The position numbers were made by a program, and so were the translations under genes. This document shows, one piece after another, positions 1 through 12,260 of a stretch of 64,000 nucleotides of DNA. Every line of letters starts with the position of its first letter. Within the stretch, counting starts at the first letter, position 1. Location of the stretch: positions 57,797,600 to 57,861,599 of the forward strand of contig CM055096.1 of the NCBI GenBank assembly GCA_029204225.1, given 5' to 3'. The notes beneath the pieces were generated by a model. That model was not told the DNA's origin. It was given only the letters and a program-made list of their open reading frames with translations, and made no database searches. Origin of the DNA: Diphasiastrum complanatum. Its lineage: Eukaryota; Streptophyta; Lycopodiopsida; Lycopodiales; Lycopodiaceae.

Positions 1-557
1 TTTCTCATCTCAACCATCTGTCATATTCATTTTCAATATTTTTGGGTCTCCTCGGGCAGTGATGAGCTGGAAGGGCAGGCCTCATCAACCAATAGCATTT
101 CCACATGCTGCCCGACGAAACAACAATATATTTAAAAAGTTTTTATTTTATTTATATTTGGAAGATTCTACGTTACGTAGAACACCGAAGCTAAGGTTTC
201 AATTGGTCCACATGGCAACGAAAATAAGAAAAAAAATAGAAAAACATCTTTTTCAAAGGCCCTCGTCGGGCTCTAAGTTTCTCTAATGCATGCAATTGCC
301 TAAAACTTGATATGCAATCTTGTAGCCACCACTTAGGCTTTTCCAATGCTTAAAAATCAGCCGAATCCAGTAAGTATGTTGTGAAATCGGAATTGATCAA
401 GAATATAAACCTATTTTCAATTTCGATCTACAAAAGATTCAATCTACATATGCAAGAAACTCAATTTTGGTGTAGAATCCAATCTAGCATGCCCTAGCAT
501 TGATATCTTCTCCAAATCATTGATAGATGTGATTGGTTTGTTCATAACCTGAAAAAG
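1..557. other. No gene recognised
   Basis: AT-rich sequence with no coding exon, RNA gene or repeat that I can support. Short open frames here have no recognisable motifs. The right edge merges into antisense Copia LTR sequence. Confidence 0.5.
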
Positions 558-1120
558 CTTTGATACCATGTGAAAGATTTCAGATCAATAAATATCCAAA
601 TCTACAAAATGATCTTGCATTAGAAAAATGATGGAAGTCTTCACTTTCCAGGCTAGATAATTTGACTCGTCTGCATCAAGTTCTGTGCAAATCTTTGATT
701 GGATGCTACTTATTGAAGCCATAGTTTTGAGTAATCAGGCTCTGATACCACTGATGGAATATTTTGTGAAAGATTTTAGATCAATTAAGATCCAAATCTA
801 CAAAATGATCTTGGGTTAGAAAGACAACAACTCACCAATATTACCAATGTAGAAAAACCAACTTCTACACTATGAATGAGATGCAAACTCTAATAGATCT
901 TGATCAAAGATGAAGCAAAACATAAAATAAAGTTTCTGTCCATACAAAAACAATAAGCTACTATATTTCACACGTGTGGATATGAAAATAGCATTTAATG
1001 AACATTCTACACACAAAATTGAAACTAGTTTCAAGCATCCACAATGCTGCCAATAGCCCCTCCTAGAGGTTTCAGGCTTAGCATATAGTTTTTACACTCT
1101 CCCAACTCATTTCACAACAA
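558..1120 (-). mobile_element. Two partial antisense Copia LTR ends with primer sites
   Basis: Read on the minus strand, two LTR 3' ends are followed by Copia primer-binding sites. The better one is the reverse complement of TGGTATCAGAGC at 739-750, followed on the plus strand after a 20-bp gap by LTR-like sequence starting TGTGAAAG at 771. A second, weaker copy has TGATACCA near 562-569 followed directly by TGTGAAAG. The stretch 771 to about 1,010 aligns well by eye with the reverse complement of the LTR at 2,049-2,698, including the ACACGTGTG-type palindrome at 967-980. Both copies are truncated and no coding sequence follows. The gap between PBS and LTR at 751-770 may be an insertion. The right-hand edge is approximate. 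Confidence 0.65.
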
Positions 1121-1592
1121 CCTATTGTTTGATTCAAGCTTCAAACCAAGTATGCATAGAGTTTCAGAAGGTAGGCATGCCTAATTAGCATGCACAAGGC
1201 AAAAACATCATGCAAACCTTGACTTACATTCCTATTACTCTTTTTTCCTTGATTAAGCATGCTTTATGCTACCAATCAGTCAGAAACATACATTCCTTTG
1301 TTAACTTGGTGAATTAAAAGAGTAATCTTTGCATGCGATGCATAATCAATGGGAAAACATCGTTCTTAAACTACACAAGCTGCATGCAAGAAATAAAAAT
1401 TTGCAACCAGCTTCAATCCGACTTCCTTATGGGAAAGCCAAATTGAAAGCCAAATCGGCGTTGCCTTTCGCTTTGTCGCCAACTCCCAACTACGTGCCCA
1501 ATGGAATGGTAAAATCGCTTTTGGCATGCTCTAAACACTTTCTCCGCTGCAATCACTTTCTCCGCAGGTATAGTCTGGGTGCCCTTCGTTTG

Positions 1593-2048
1593 GAGGTAGG
1601 AAATCCATTAGTGCTTATTGTATTTTCATAGGTGATGGAGCTATATCATGGATGTCAAAGAAACAAGCCACTATCTCATTGTCATCTAGTGAGGCTGAGT
1701 ACAAAGCTCTTACACATTGCACAAAGGAGATGGTATGGATCAAGAGGATGATCAAGGATCTTCACTTGCTGGATTTTTCAGAGAGCCCAATCATCTTTTG
1801 TGACAATCAATCAGCCCAAAGAATGGCATCCAATCCTATCTTTCATGCTAGGAGCAAGCATATTGAAATACAATATCATTTTGTGAGGGAGCGAGTCATT
1901 GCAAAGGAGGTGGAGCTTCAACATGTGTCTTCAAGGGAATGTGTAGCTGATATCTTCACCAAAGCATTGGGAAACGACTTGTTCATGAAGCATAGGACTT
2001 CACTTGGAGTATTATCAAAGTCTATGCTAAAACTAGTTGAAGAGGGAG
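1593..2048 (+). pseudogene. Copia RNase H terminal fragment
   Basis: This is the C-terminal part of a Copia polyprotein covering the RNase H domain. The stretch from about 1,629 reads through SLSSSEAEYKAL, CDNQSAQ, HARSKHIE and ADIFTKAL. These are the usual Ty1/Copia RNase H and C-terminal motifs. It ends in KLVEEGV and a TGA that overlaps the start of the LTR. It is closely similar to the C-terminus of the intact Copia polyprotein at 29,197-33,147. Everything upstream (gag, protease, integrase, reverse transcriptase) is absent; the break with unrelated sequence is near 1,593. The remaining frame of about 133 codons is open, but it has no plausible start or partner domains. I treat it as a relic left by 5' truncation. 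Confidence 0.8.
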
Positions 2049-2698
2049 TGTGAAAGATTCAACTAGTTTCATCACATTTTGCAATATTTCCATATTTGGC
2101 ATATTGAGGCCAAAACTTGTTTTAGACTTAGAGGTTGACTTTTCAAAGTTCATTAGTCTAAATTTCATTTGAATAAACACTTTTTGAAAGTGTGGGAAAG
2201 ATAGAATGCGAGTTTGAGTAGATTCAATTTGAATAAGTTGGGTACATTGAATCTAGACCCAAAATTGGTAGGGTTAGCATTTTGGTGGGAAAGCCAAGTG
2301 GCCAAATAGGGTTTGGACCTGCTATAAAAGGATGTAACTCGTGGAGAGAGTCATCTTCTCTCTTCTCTATCTCATTTCATTCTTATACATGGTTCTCTTG
2401 GGTTCTACTATCCATTGATGCACTATCTTGGTGATTGCTTACAATTCTATGTGTAGAATGATCTATATTTGCTATTTTTGGATCCACACATGTGAAATAG
2501 AGTAGCTTTCTGGTTTTGTACGGACAGCAACAGTACATAATCATTTCATTCAAGTTTGATCAAGTTCTATTAGTGTTTGCATCTCAAATTGTGTGTAGAT
2601 GCTGATTTTTCTACATTGGTGAAATTGGTAGTGTATTTCTCTTTCTAACCAAAGATCATTCAAGTAGATTGGATCTTAAGGATCTGAAATCTTTCACA
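2049..2698 (+). repeat. Copia 3' LTR (650 bp)
   Basis: The LTR starts TGTGAAAGATTC immediately after a purine-rich tract (GAAGAGGGAG) and ends in TCTTTCACA, giving 5'-TG...CA-3' boundaries. A TATA box (TATAAAAG) lies at 2,323-2,330 and a CACATGTGAAA palindrome-like motif near 2,486. It belongs with the RNase H fragment just upstream. It is related to, but clearly diverged from, the 653-bp LTRs at 27,935 and 33,143. Confidence 0.8.
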
Positions 2699-4489
2699 TT
2701 TCCTACATATCATGTAGGAAATCCGCTAGCTTCTAAAACATGATCGCTAAAGTCTCTACCGCAATGGGTGATCTAGGTTCAAAAAGCCTATATATAAGCA
2801 TGAACGGGCTTTAACCGGTAGCCAAGTGCTTACTATACCTTAATCTCCATCAAGGATAACTTCCTCTCCTAGGAGATTGCAAATAATGCAAATCTGATCT
2901 TTTGATCACGCAGGTAATCCTTCTCTTAAACGATCAAGTATAACTAGAATCTGAAGTATGATTCGTCAATCATAATTCATCGGATTCTTGTCCTATACTC
3001 AATAAGAGAACGTGATGAGGTGTGGATCCAAGTCACCACATTCAATTTGATTCTAATTCCTCCTAGGTCAATAACAATTCTCATTGAGAAATTACTATTA
3101 CTTAGTGAGATATTGTCTTACACAATTCTCATCAATATGCCTATGTTTTAACGACTAGTTTGTGCATGCTAATAAGCTTAGTCCACGAAATCCTTTGTAG
3201 ATCCACAAGATTAAAAGTTTGTACAAAAGGTTTATGACACTACATAGCATATCTCTAGAGATATCACCTGATCCATACACAATATATTCTTAACCAAGAA
3301 TCACGTAACTTGATTATCCTCTAAGAGAGAATATTTCTCAAAGAGTGCTATTCCACAGCCAAAATCTCAACCAGAGATTAACTCAAAAAAAAATATTGTT
3401 AGCGTGAATTTCCTTCCTTGCATCAACCCACGGATCTCAGTCCTCACTAAGATCAAGTTGATTACCATCAACAAGGAACAGATTTCAACAAACCACCATC
3501 TTGCAATAGAATTCACTAGTTCTGACACAAATCAATCGGACTTGTAATCAACCACTTTTCTACTACAAGAATGTTTTCTAATTTTCTTATCTTACATCTT
3601 CAAATCAGATATCATCTATAATCCTTAAAGGATTTCTGAAATATCCAAAATATCCTATCGTTTTTTATTCTTGAAACAGGTCCATCATGTTTCATATAAC
3701 AGATTTCTCCTGGAATCTATGATAGATGTTTCTCCTTGATAACTCTTTACTTCTCCCCCTTTTAATAGGAAACGGCACGAGTTTCCAAGGGATGCATATC
3801 AATCAAGATTTGCCTTAGAAGAAGTTTCTAAGAAGCGATCTAAGAAAAGTTTGAAGTAGCCTATAAATCAAAAAAAGGACTTATTGAAGATTTTAAGTAA
3901 GGAAAACAATTTAGAAAAACGCTTCCATTAACCATTTCCGTGACATTGTCCAAGGTGATTCAACTCTCAAGCACTTTCGATGGCAAAACCTGCTTAGAAT
4001 GGCTCTAATACCAATATAATGTCCTAAACCAAGGATCCTATTCTAAGCATGCCAAACCAAGCAACCTTAAAGGGTACTAATGGTGGACAAACCAACCCAA
4101 CCAATCCTAGATCGAACGGATCTAGCCCCCAAGCTATGGATCAATCTCATTGATCCAGCAGCATACTGCTACCAGTCATGCAATCAAGCATACACTACGC
4201 CCAATAGGTATACTTATACCCTTTTAAAAGGCCCATGCACCACTAGTAGTGCCCTGTGACACCTCACTGGACACCTCTGCAACCTATTTGGGCCATGTCA
4301 TCCAGTTCCTCAATGACTCACTGATAGACCCATACAAATCCACCATCATGATTTTAGGCCTACAACCATTAATTATGACCTCATACATCCCAATTCCCTT
4401 GTCAAAATGCTCACCATTGGTTATTGCCCCAATTCAGTGACATATCATAAAGAATAGTGGATGTAGTGATTATCTCGCCCCATGATAAT
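2699..4489. other. No gene recognised; one degenerate antisense PBS
   Basis: No coding feature is supported. The segment 4,002-4,013 (GCTCTAATACCA) is one mismatch from the reverse complement of the Copia primer-binding site. With the TGTCCTAAACC that starts near 4,020, this suggests an old antisense Copia 5' end. I cannot define its LTR. Confidence 0.35.
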
Positions 4490-4752
4490 TACTCTTCTTC
4501 ATGTAAGTAAGGTTTCTTGGGGTAGCCATGCTACAATTGTCTTTACTTTAAATGATATAGCATCATCCATGATTAATTGACGTGCATCATCCATCTTGGG
4601 GAAGCCATGCTACAATCGTCTTTACTATAAATGATATAGCATCATCCATGATTAATTGACGTGTCATCGATGATGAAATGTCGTTTGAAGCAAATATGAT
4701 GCACGCAGCATGGCTACCCCAAGAACCACCTATATCCGTGTAAAGAAGAAAT
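4490..4752. mobile_element. MITE-like hairpin with internal tandem duplication
   Basis: Inverted ends are visible. TTCTTGGGGTAGCCATGCT near 4,514-4,532 on the left is matched by the reverse complement GCATGGCTACCCCAAGAA at 4,708-4,725 on the right, with weaker similarity outward (CTTCTTC/GAAGAAG). Inside, a block of about 75 bp starting at CTTGGGG (near 4,517) recurs about 80 bp later at 4,598 with few changes, sharing CATCATCCATGATTAATTGACGTG. There is no coding capacity. A clear target-site duplication was not found, so superfamily and exact ends are undetermined. Confidence 0.5.
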
Positions 4753-5304
4753 ATTACCTTGGCATGGAATAATGGATCAAGTAGAATACATTGATACTCA
4801 AGCCATCCTATAATTTGATCCTAGGTGCGATGGGAAATGCCATCTCCTGTTATTTCCACCCACACTCTCGATTTGGTATTGCAATGATACCACTAGTGGA
4901 CGTTCAGTTAAAGAAGACTAAAACCAGCTCTAGGGAAAGGATGTCTTAGAGTGGGAGATGATAGATGAGAAAGTTGTTGCAACTATCGAACCCCTTTGGC
5001 TACCGACCCCGACTCTGTAGGATATAGTAGTAGCTTCACACATAGCAACAGCTATAGGAAGTAGTATATGATAGAAGACATCAGTTTCATTAAGTTATCA
5101 AAACTTACCTTCAAGATTAAAATCCCATAGACACTCAAGTATCATCAACCACACTAGCTAATAAGAAATAAGCTATCAGGGAAACAGGTAACCTCATTCG
5201 AACCAACTAGCTCTAAATTTGTAGCACTTCCCACCAAAGGGGCATGATTGGCATAAGAAGTAAATAAAAGCCTAAGGCTCAATGGAAAGAGAAAAACCTT
5301 ATAG

Positions 5305-5645
5305 ATGTATTTATTAGGACAATCTCATAAAAACAATGTACAAGCTCACTTCAAACGTTACACCTTGACTGAAGTCATCATCATCATAGTTGTTGTACCT
5401 AAGAAGAATGGTAAGCTTTGTGTGTGTAATTTGAAGACATTAAATGACACCACCAAGAGATACAATTCTCTACCTTTTATTGAGATTGTGCTAGAATGAG
5501 TAGCAAAGAGGGAGGCTTATAGTTTTTTTCATGGGTTCAGTGGATATAATCAAGTAGAAATTGCACTTGAGAATCAAGACAGAATTCACAATTAAATTTG
5601 AACATGCAAATTGAATAATTGCTTTTTAGCCTATGTGATGCCCCT
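5305..5645 (+). pseudogene. Gypsy reverse transcriptase relic
   Basis: The conceptual translation shows a Ty3/Gypsy reverse transcriptase order: VPKKNGKL, then LKTLNDTTKR, LPFIE, HGFSGYNQVEIA and finally AYVMPL, which corresponds to the usual AYRVMPF block. At least three stop codons and several divergent residues interrupt it, and the catalytic YxDD part is missing after 5,645. It covers only the fingers/palm beginning of RT. It is unrelated in position to the Gypsy element at 22.8-40.2 kb and diverged from it. An old dead copy. Confidence 0.7.
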
Positions 5646-6438
5646 AGTTGATATTGTGAAGGCTGGGATGAGGAGCAGTAGTGTGTTGGATGAGGAGCTC
5701 GTTTCTAACAACAAGCACGGGAATAACCAGGTCTCTAGCTTTAGAGGGAACCACTTGAGAAGTCTATTGTTGTTCTTCCAAAGGAAGTGGCAAAAAGCTT
5801 TGACGAGAGAGTAAGAGAAGTTTTGGTTCCCAAGGTGAATGGGGAAAAAAAATCGGACGTGAAAAAAGGACATGCCTAATCGCTAGGACTCTATCGACAA
5901 AAGAAATATAGAAAGAATCACAACTAGCAAGCTTTTGGGCAAAAGAGTCAAGAAATCACTCAATTTTTTTTTGCAATTGAGGGGGACACCGAAAGGATCA
6001 CCAAGAATTTGAGAAATGGAGCCATGAGGGGAAATCTTGGTGCCCAATTCATCAATTGCACATTTGTCACAATAGAGCTAGAGGAAGAGTTGGAGTGTTT
6101 TGTACGAGTTTATTAGTTATGCCTCGCCATTCCAAACTAGGCCAAAAATGTAATTAATAACCTTGTGAGAACCCAAATGCTCTAAATAGGACATATGGAG
6201 CTAGAGCAAGGTGATTGACTGCTTTTGATGCATGTAAAGGATATCAAAAGCAATATTTTGAGAATTGACATCTTATATGAAATATTCCTAGGCTTTTGGA
6301 GGCCTACGTGTCTTGTAGGAACTTTTCCATCTACACAACTTGTTTTTCAGTTTCCAGTTGCTGGAATCCTCTCCTCATGTATTCAATCATCGTGGCTCAA
6401 GAGATAAGTGATTGGGGTTTGACTCTCGGCTTCCAGTT
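5646..6438. other. No gene recognised; possible LTR debris
   Basis: No convincing coding exon. The phrase AATAACCTTGTGA at about 6,154-6,166 recurs near 22,104-22,116 in similar surroundings, so both may be remnants of one Gypsy LTR family. Boundaries cannot be drawn. Confidence 0.3.
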
Positions 6439-7170
6439 GGTTTGGCTCCAGAATAGTGCTTTTGGTGCATGCAATAGGATTTAGAGGATATTCATTATGT
6501 GACCCTTACACTTAGCCTAAGCTCTTGTATAGTGATGAACATGTTTGAAGTTGTTGAAATTTCTGGATAATTAGGAGTGCTTCTAAATGAGTCTTCAATT
6601 ATGTAATGAATGAAATTTCCAAAGAGCAAGCACATTGTCTTTCACGTCCAAAATTTTAAGATGGCAAAGAATGTCCATCAAAGTAAGTCAAAGGCATAGT
6701 ATAATCAAAGTTCGTGGATTAATGAATGTGCCACTCTAACTTCAACATACAAAGACAAAAGATCCTAAGCTCTTGTTGGGTGGTTTGGCTCCAGAATAGT
6801 GCTTTTGGTGCATGCAATAGGATTTAGAGGATATTCCTTTGTGATCCTTACTTTAGCCTAAGCTCTTGTATAGGTGATGAACATGTTTGAAGTTGTTGAG
6901 ATTTCTGGATAATTAGGAGTGCTTCAAAATGAGTCTTCAATAATGTAATGAATGAAATTTCCGAGGAGCAAGCACATTGTCTTTCCCGTCCAAAACCTTA
7001 AGAGGGATGGCAAAGAATGTCCATCAAGTGCTTGTCTTTCCCGTCCAAAATTTTAAGAGGGATGGCAAAGAATGTCCATCAAAGTAAATCAAAGGCAATC
7101 GTATACTCAAAGTTCATGCAATCATCAATGTGCCACTCTAACTTCCAACATACAAACACAAAAGATTCTA
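6439..7170. repeat. Tandem duplication, about 343-bp offset
   Basis: A block beginning GGTTTGGCTCCAGAATAG at 6,439 is repeated from 6,782 with a few percent substitutions and small indels. Both copies run through ATTTAGAGGATATTC, CTGGATAATTAGGAGTGC and AATGTGCCACTCTAACTTC. The second copy contains its own internal duplication of about 56 bp (about 6,966-7,079) around GTCCAAAA and GGCAAAGAATGTCCATCAA. No coding potential was recognised. Confidence 0.8.
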
Positions 7171-8529
7171 CTATCAAAAGCACAATATCAAAATTTTGGG
7201 CATGTATGTCCAAGTGCAGAGAACTCCAATAGCAAGCATTGTATGTTCAAGTGCAGAGAACTCCAAGACCTTCAATGTCTCGAGTGCCAATGTCTTCTTT
7301 TTTTTGGAGCCAATTGTTTTCCTTCCATTTATTAACTTGCGCCTTGAACTACCTTCCATCACTTATAGAGAGTTAATTATCAAAACAGGTTGGTTGATGT
7401 ACTTGAGAGGGCTTTTCTAAGGAAAAAAGCCCTCCCCCCCAGGTGCACAAGTCTCCAAGTTAGGTAGGGAGTACAAACACCAAGCTCAAGCCACTTCTCA
7501 GAACTAGCTTTGAAGATCTAACTCGTATACATTTAATTTGAAATCATATACTGTATATTCAGAATATCTTTTATAAAATACAAACTATGAAAGTTTGCTA
7601 AAGCATTGAATTTGTTTTCCTACTCCAAAGTTATTAAGCTAAATGTATCTTGTCAAAATTTAACTTGCAAAGTTTGAGAATGTCTCTATCTGTATGGAGG
7701 GAGGTCAAATCCAACACTGGCAACTTTCATGTTATCACAATAAAAGTAAAGAGTGCTTGTGTACTGTATATGGCAGACAAAGTCAGGGATTCCTACAAAT
7801 ATCAACTTATTTTTCAAGTGTTGGCACGTGATGTCCTTTCTTGGGAGAGAGTCTGAGAAGGCCTGTTGCTGTATGTGAGACAATGTCGTTGTCTGCCAAA
7901 AGGCTTTTGCTTCGAAGTTTGAAGTTAGAGATTAATATATTCCTAAGCTAAGAACGTTTTTTAGTATTAACTAAAGGCTTTTTGTAGTATAACGACCAAA
8001 TTAACAGATTAAAACCTCGAAAACACAATTGCTGCTTGAAAAGCCCACCAGATCACCAAAATTGTCAAGCAGGATAGAGCCAGTGAACACAAATTTAACC
8101 AAAATGATAGAATCAACACAAATGCTCTGATATTGAGAAAGGATCTTTGTATTATATCGTGATAAAAGCGTAGCAAAACTTGGCCAAAGCCACTTATCCA
8201 AAACATATGCTGTTTGCTGGTATTATTTTCTGTTTGTATCATGGCATAAAGGCAATATGCCAAGGGGGCGCAGCTGTTGTGGTGATCTTGACACATGATG
8301 TAATTAATGAGGTGCCCAACATCAATGGGCATCTCTTGTGATGTTATCTCACGCGTAATGAGTAATGTACAAACAAGGACACTACCACTGCCTGTGTTAA
8401 TATGTCTAGTTTCTGAAACTATTTCGACTTTTGTACATCGAAAAACCTTTTTTTGATAATACATCGCATCTGTATGTAGCGAAGTTTCATCTATGAAGTC
8501 ATGGTTAGCCATAGAAGAATCCTGATGAG
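7171..8529. other. Intergenic; right part is probably the 3' UTR of the next gene
   Basis: No independent gene is supported. Because the gene at 8,530-10,637 is on the minus strand, sequence just left of 8,530 should be its 3' UTR. I could not pick a convincing polyadenylation site. A long open frame on the minus strand (to about 8,009) overlaps the last exon in another frame and has no family features. Confidence 0.35.
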
Positions 8530-10637
8530 CTAATATGTCCAATCTATGGGGAGATTGAACTCCGCCTGAGAAGGGTGATGCAAATGTGAGCTCGGGTACG
8601 ACTTCACACAGTCTTGCGGAGGATAGTACTCCATGCTTCCTGCTGCAGTAGATCCAGAATTTGCCATCGAGGAACTTGGAGCAGCCGAGGACATGCATGG
8701 TGCCTGGTAATCTGCAGCAGAAGAACGGGTCAAATCGATAAAAAGAAATTGCAGCTTACTTAAAGAAAAGAGCAGAGGCATCTACAACAGAAAACATACA
8801 TTGCTGAGGGTGAAAATCGTCCATTTGGAGATTGAGTACTTGAACGATCCTGGACGGCAGCAAGACGGTGGAGCAGGCTGCCATCAATAAACCCATATCA
8901 AAATTTAGTTAGTTCGAGTGCAATCACAGGATCATGTTGCTTATGACGAAAGTGGATGAGATGGATAGGTTATAGTACATCGCGCATATCTGATATCTGA
9001 AGACATGATTTATTTCCAACCTGGTTTTCTTTTGGTGTCATGGCTTATGCCAGCGCAGCGAGGTAGAAAGACTCCAGTTCCAGCTGACTCTCTTCCGTGT
9101 CCACTCCCACTCAGAAACACAGCGCGCATGTTAGAGCCACTGTTTAGATTTGGAGAACCTTGCCAAGCAGGGTCTAGCATCCTAACACAACGCTGATCGG
9201 CAGTTCTGCTGTGGATGTTCATGCGGCCATGTCCTGGGGCAGCAGTGGACTGCTGTTGAGGCCTGGTCTGGCGAGCCCATGAGGGCGGAGTTCCTTGTCT
9301 TGGATGGCGGCACTGAAACAAACCAACACCATTGAGCATCAGCATAATTCAACATTCCCGAACTTAACTTACAAATCTTTTACTATAGTAACAAGTCAGA
9401 GAGGCACTCTTGCTTTGCTTCAAGATACTCTATCGATAACTTTCCAGATAGCAATACAGACTATCTGCAGCAGTTTTGCATTAAAATAAACAGAAGTCTA
9501 CAAGTTGGATAAAGAATCTACACCCTTAATCCTGGCAAGATAAACCAGCCGAAGAAACCGAAAAAATAGGAGCACCTGATTGCTGTATCCCTTTCTTTCA
9601 TCTTCTCGGAGCTTCGAGGAACGCTGAGACCGAGCTCCAGATGTTGATTTTGTTTTTGATCCACCGGATATGTACGACCCCACAGCAGATTCGCTCCTTC
9701 CAAGAGACGCATCCTTTGCAGCATGTGTGTTATTATGTGGAGCTTGCTTTAGCGCTTGCTTGCATAGAAACTCCTCAATCTTTCTACCTACAGCTTCATC
9801 ATTGGTTTGAGGCTTCGGCCAATGGCATGAGGCACGCTCTCCCATGAAATCCATTTTCACGTTTGTAGCCTTGCTGGCTTTCGCAGAATGGAAGTGATCC
9901 AAAGGATCATATTTAACGGCTGCTGGGCTGGACAGAGTACAGGTCCGTCCGAGAGGAAGAGTGTCCGCTGAGTGGCTATAACTCCCTTGCCATCCTCCGG
10001 ATAGCCAGCATGGCTGCAAAATCCAAAGCTAGTCTATTAACACAGAAATCCATAGCAACATAAAAAGATGCGAGCGTTTACATTTGAAAAGCTGAAAATA
10101 AAATTGTTCTTCTACAACACAATGAAAGAACTCCTCAAAAGCTTTCCTAGAAAGCACATACATCAACAAGGGATGTCAAGAAGACCATACGTTGTATTCT
10201 TCGGTATCACGCGACACGGGTTTTGTGTTGAAAGGCAACCAGTTTGAACTAAACATATTCGATGCGTCCGAGGAAATATTTAAATCTTCTTCTTCTTCGT
10301 TATCCAGCATGAAGTGTGTCATCTGCTCAGCTAAACCAGCCATGAACTCGTCATCCTCATTGCTCTCAGTTTCAGTGGAGCACGCGGATGATTCTACCAC
10401 AGGACTGAGAGATGTATCTGACCACAAGCCCGGTGGAGTAAAGCCACCGGAGGCGTGTTCAGGCTTAAAACCAGAGGATTTAGAAGCACAGTAAGGAAAG
10501 TGTTGAGAGTGCTGTCTTGGAACGTCTAATCCTCTTGACATCTGAAATCCCAAAGCATCATCGTTGAAGCTGATGGGTTGCTCGTTCTTGGAGTGCGAGA
10601 CAAGGAGACTAGGCATTCGAGCTACCTCGGATGTCAT
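8530..10637 (-). CDS. Conserved plant protein, five coding exons, 478 aa
   Basis: Exons on the minus strand: 10,637-10,191, 10,013-9,576, 9,312-9,021, 8,877-8,800 and 8,711-8,530. Every intron is GT-AG (donors GTATGG, GTGCTC, GTTGGA, GTATGT). The joined frame is exactly 479 codons including TAG. The start is the ATG in ACCACCATG at 10,637; the frame is closed upstream by TGA near 10,686. Features: acidic segment with FMAGLAEQMTHFMLD at about residues 98-112; Ser/Lys-rich middle; MRAVFLSGSG and GTGVFLPR at about 357-380; ACSTVLLPSRIVQVLNL from about 393; C-terminus LPIDWTY. I recognise this motif order from a conserved but poorly characterised land-plant family with no assigned enzymatic domain. 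No signal peptide or membrane segment is seen. Biochemical function is unknown. It is the best-supported host gene in the window. Confidence 0.88.
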
Positions 10638-12260
10638 GGTGGTCGTCTTCAAACTGTGCTGTAAATGAAAAGTGCTCTGACTTTCTCAAAACTCAAACTG
10701 TGCTCGTTGTCACTGCCAGTGAAAAACAAAGCTGGTCTCCATCTCCTACATGGTCGCTACTTTTCGGAACACGTACTAGATAAAGCATTAGAGCTATGCA
10801 TAAGCCGAGCTCTTAAAAGGGATATGTAGAAGTACCAACTTCCTCAAAACATTATGATCCTTTTAGAAGGATAGAAAATGAAAGAAGAAAGAAAGAACTC
10901 ACGAACATTACTTTCGAGGCTGGCTGGAGGATGCAAGAAACAGCTCTGGAAATCGTCGTAGGACTTTACTTCTGATATGCCAGGAAATGGCTGAAATACA
11001 GAAACGCCGCGTTTATTCTTCCAAAAGCTCCCGAAAGAAATAGGAAATACAAAGCCAGTTGGACGAAGGATGCCTCGTTAATAGATATTGTAACGAAAGC
11101 GAGTTACTTTGCCCCGTAGAATCAAAAGCGGTCCTCGAGCTTGTTTTTCTCGTTGAGCCAGAAAAACAAAAAAAATTGGTGATAGTGATAACGATCGGAA
11201 GCGATGGCTTGCTCTAAAACAGCACCCGCCTCATCAAGATGGCAATAAAGAGCAGAAAGTTCTACTATGTGCTAGCTCGATTAACAGAGGGAAGCGAAGC
11301 AAGTTGCTAAAACAGAGGTTGAGAAAGCAGGCACTTTAAGGAAAGAAAAAGCCTTCCTTGCATGATACTGCACTTTATACACTTGAAAGAGCGATATGTA
11401 GATGCTGAAGCTAATAAACTTTCTAACAAAACAAGGATCAAGACTAAGCTCGCAGGGTTTAACTAGACAAGCACCTTGGACGTCAACACCACTAAGGAGA
11501 GCTAAAACGAGTGGGACTCGTATCTCACGAACAGCAAAAAAGCAGAAAAAGAAGTGGCGCGATCAAATCACAGTAGCTGCTGGGAAGCAGCACCACAAAA
11601 AAATAAAGCTCAGCTTAAGTGGCAAAGCTATCACTCACTAACCAGCAAAGGTAAAACAAACGGCACAGGGAGCCGAAAGAGCAAAACCTGCCTCCATCAA
11701 AGATTGGCCCAGGCAAACAACAATCCAAGAAAATATAAAGCTTCCACCGCCCAGCACAGTATGCGTGCTATGTGACTCCCAAGGCAGACAGAGACCAGAC
11801 CAAAAGGAAGACAGCTCAGCTCAGCTCAGCTCAGCTACTCAACTCACCCCAACCAACCCAACCCAACTCAGCCCAGCCCAGATGCAACAAGCACCAGCAC
11901 CATCAACACAGACAAGCATCAGCATCATCAACAGCAATAACAACAGCAGCCTCAAGAAAACCTGAACGTGCAAGAAGGAAATCCAATATGATCCAGGGAT
12001 GATCGAGAGGGAAAAGGCATATGTGGGGTATACAGAAGATCAAGCAAAGCAAGAGGAATCATAACAGTTTAGGAAATTGGATCTCCATAGATAAGGACGA
12101 TCGCTCACAGTCTCTCCCATTTCCACCCCTCTCCCTCTCTCTCGATCTTTTTGTCTCTCCCTCTTTCATTCTTTTTGTTTTTCTTGTGTGTCTCTCGCTT
12201 TTTCTTTTTCTTTTTCGCATTTTTTTTTGGGGGAGTTTTTGTGTTGACAGTTGCGACGGC
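10638..12260 (-). promoter_or_regulatory. Probable 5' UTR with intron and upstream region of the 8.5-10.6 kb gene
   Basis: An acceptor-like TTTACAG precedes CACAGTTTGAAG just upstream of the ATG on the minus strand (near 10,658-10,664), suggesting a 5' UTR intron. The donor was not fixed. The stretch 11,815-11,880 is a short AGCTC/CAACC-rich low-complexity run. 12,100-12,230 is pyrimidine-rich on the plus strand, hence GA-rich in the leader orientation, as often seen near plant transcription starts. Open frames here look like leader or low-complexity artefacts. The transcription start is not determined. Confidence 0.4.

Noticed and set aside
1329-1631. 100-codon plus frame just before the Copia fragment
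   Set aside because: No motif and it runs into known Copia sequence in the wrong frame.
8009-8698. 229-codon minus-strand frame overlapping the last exon of the host gene
   Set aside because: It is out of frame with the conserved C-terminal exon, which splices cleanly to end in LPIDWTY; the rest is 3' UTR.
10638-10652. An earlier start for the host gene at an in-frame TTG (10,652)
   Set aside because: Plant nuclear genes start at ATG, and ACCACCATG at 10,637 is a good context; the same reasoning moves the secreted-protein start to the ATG at 59,657 rather than an upstream TTG.
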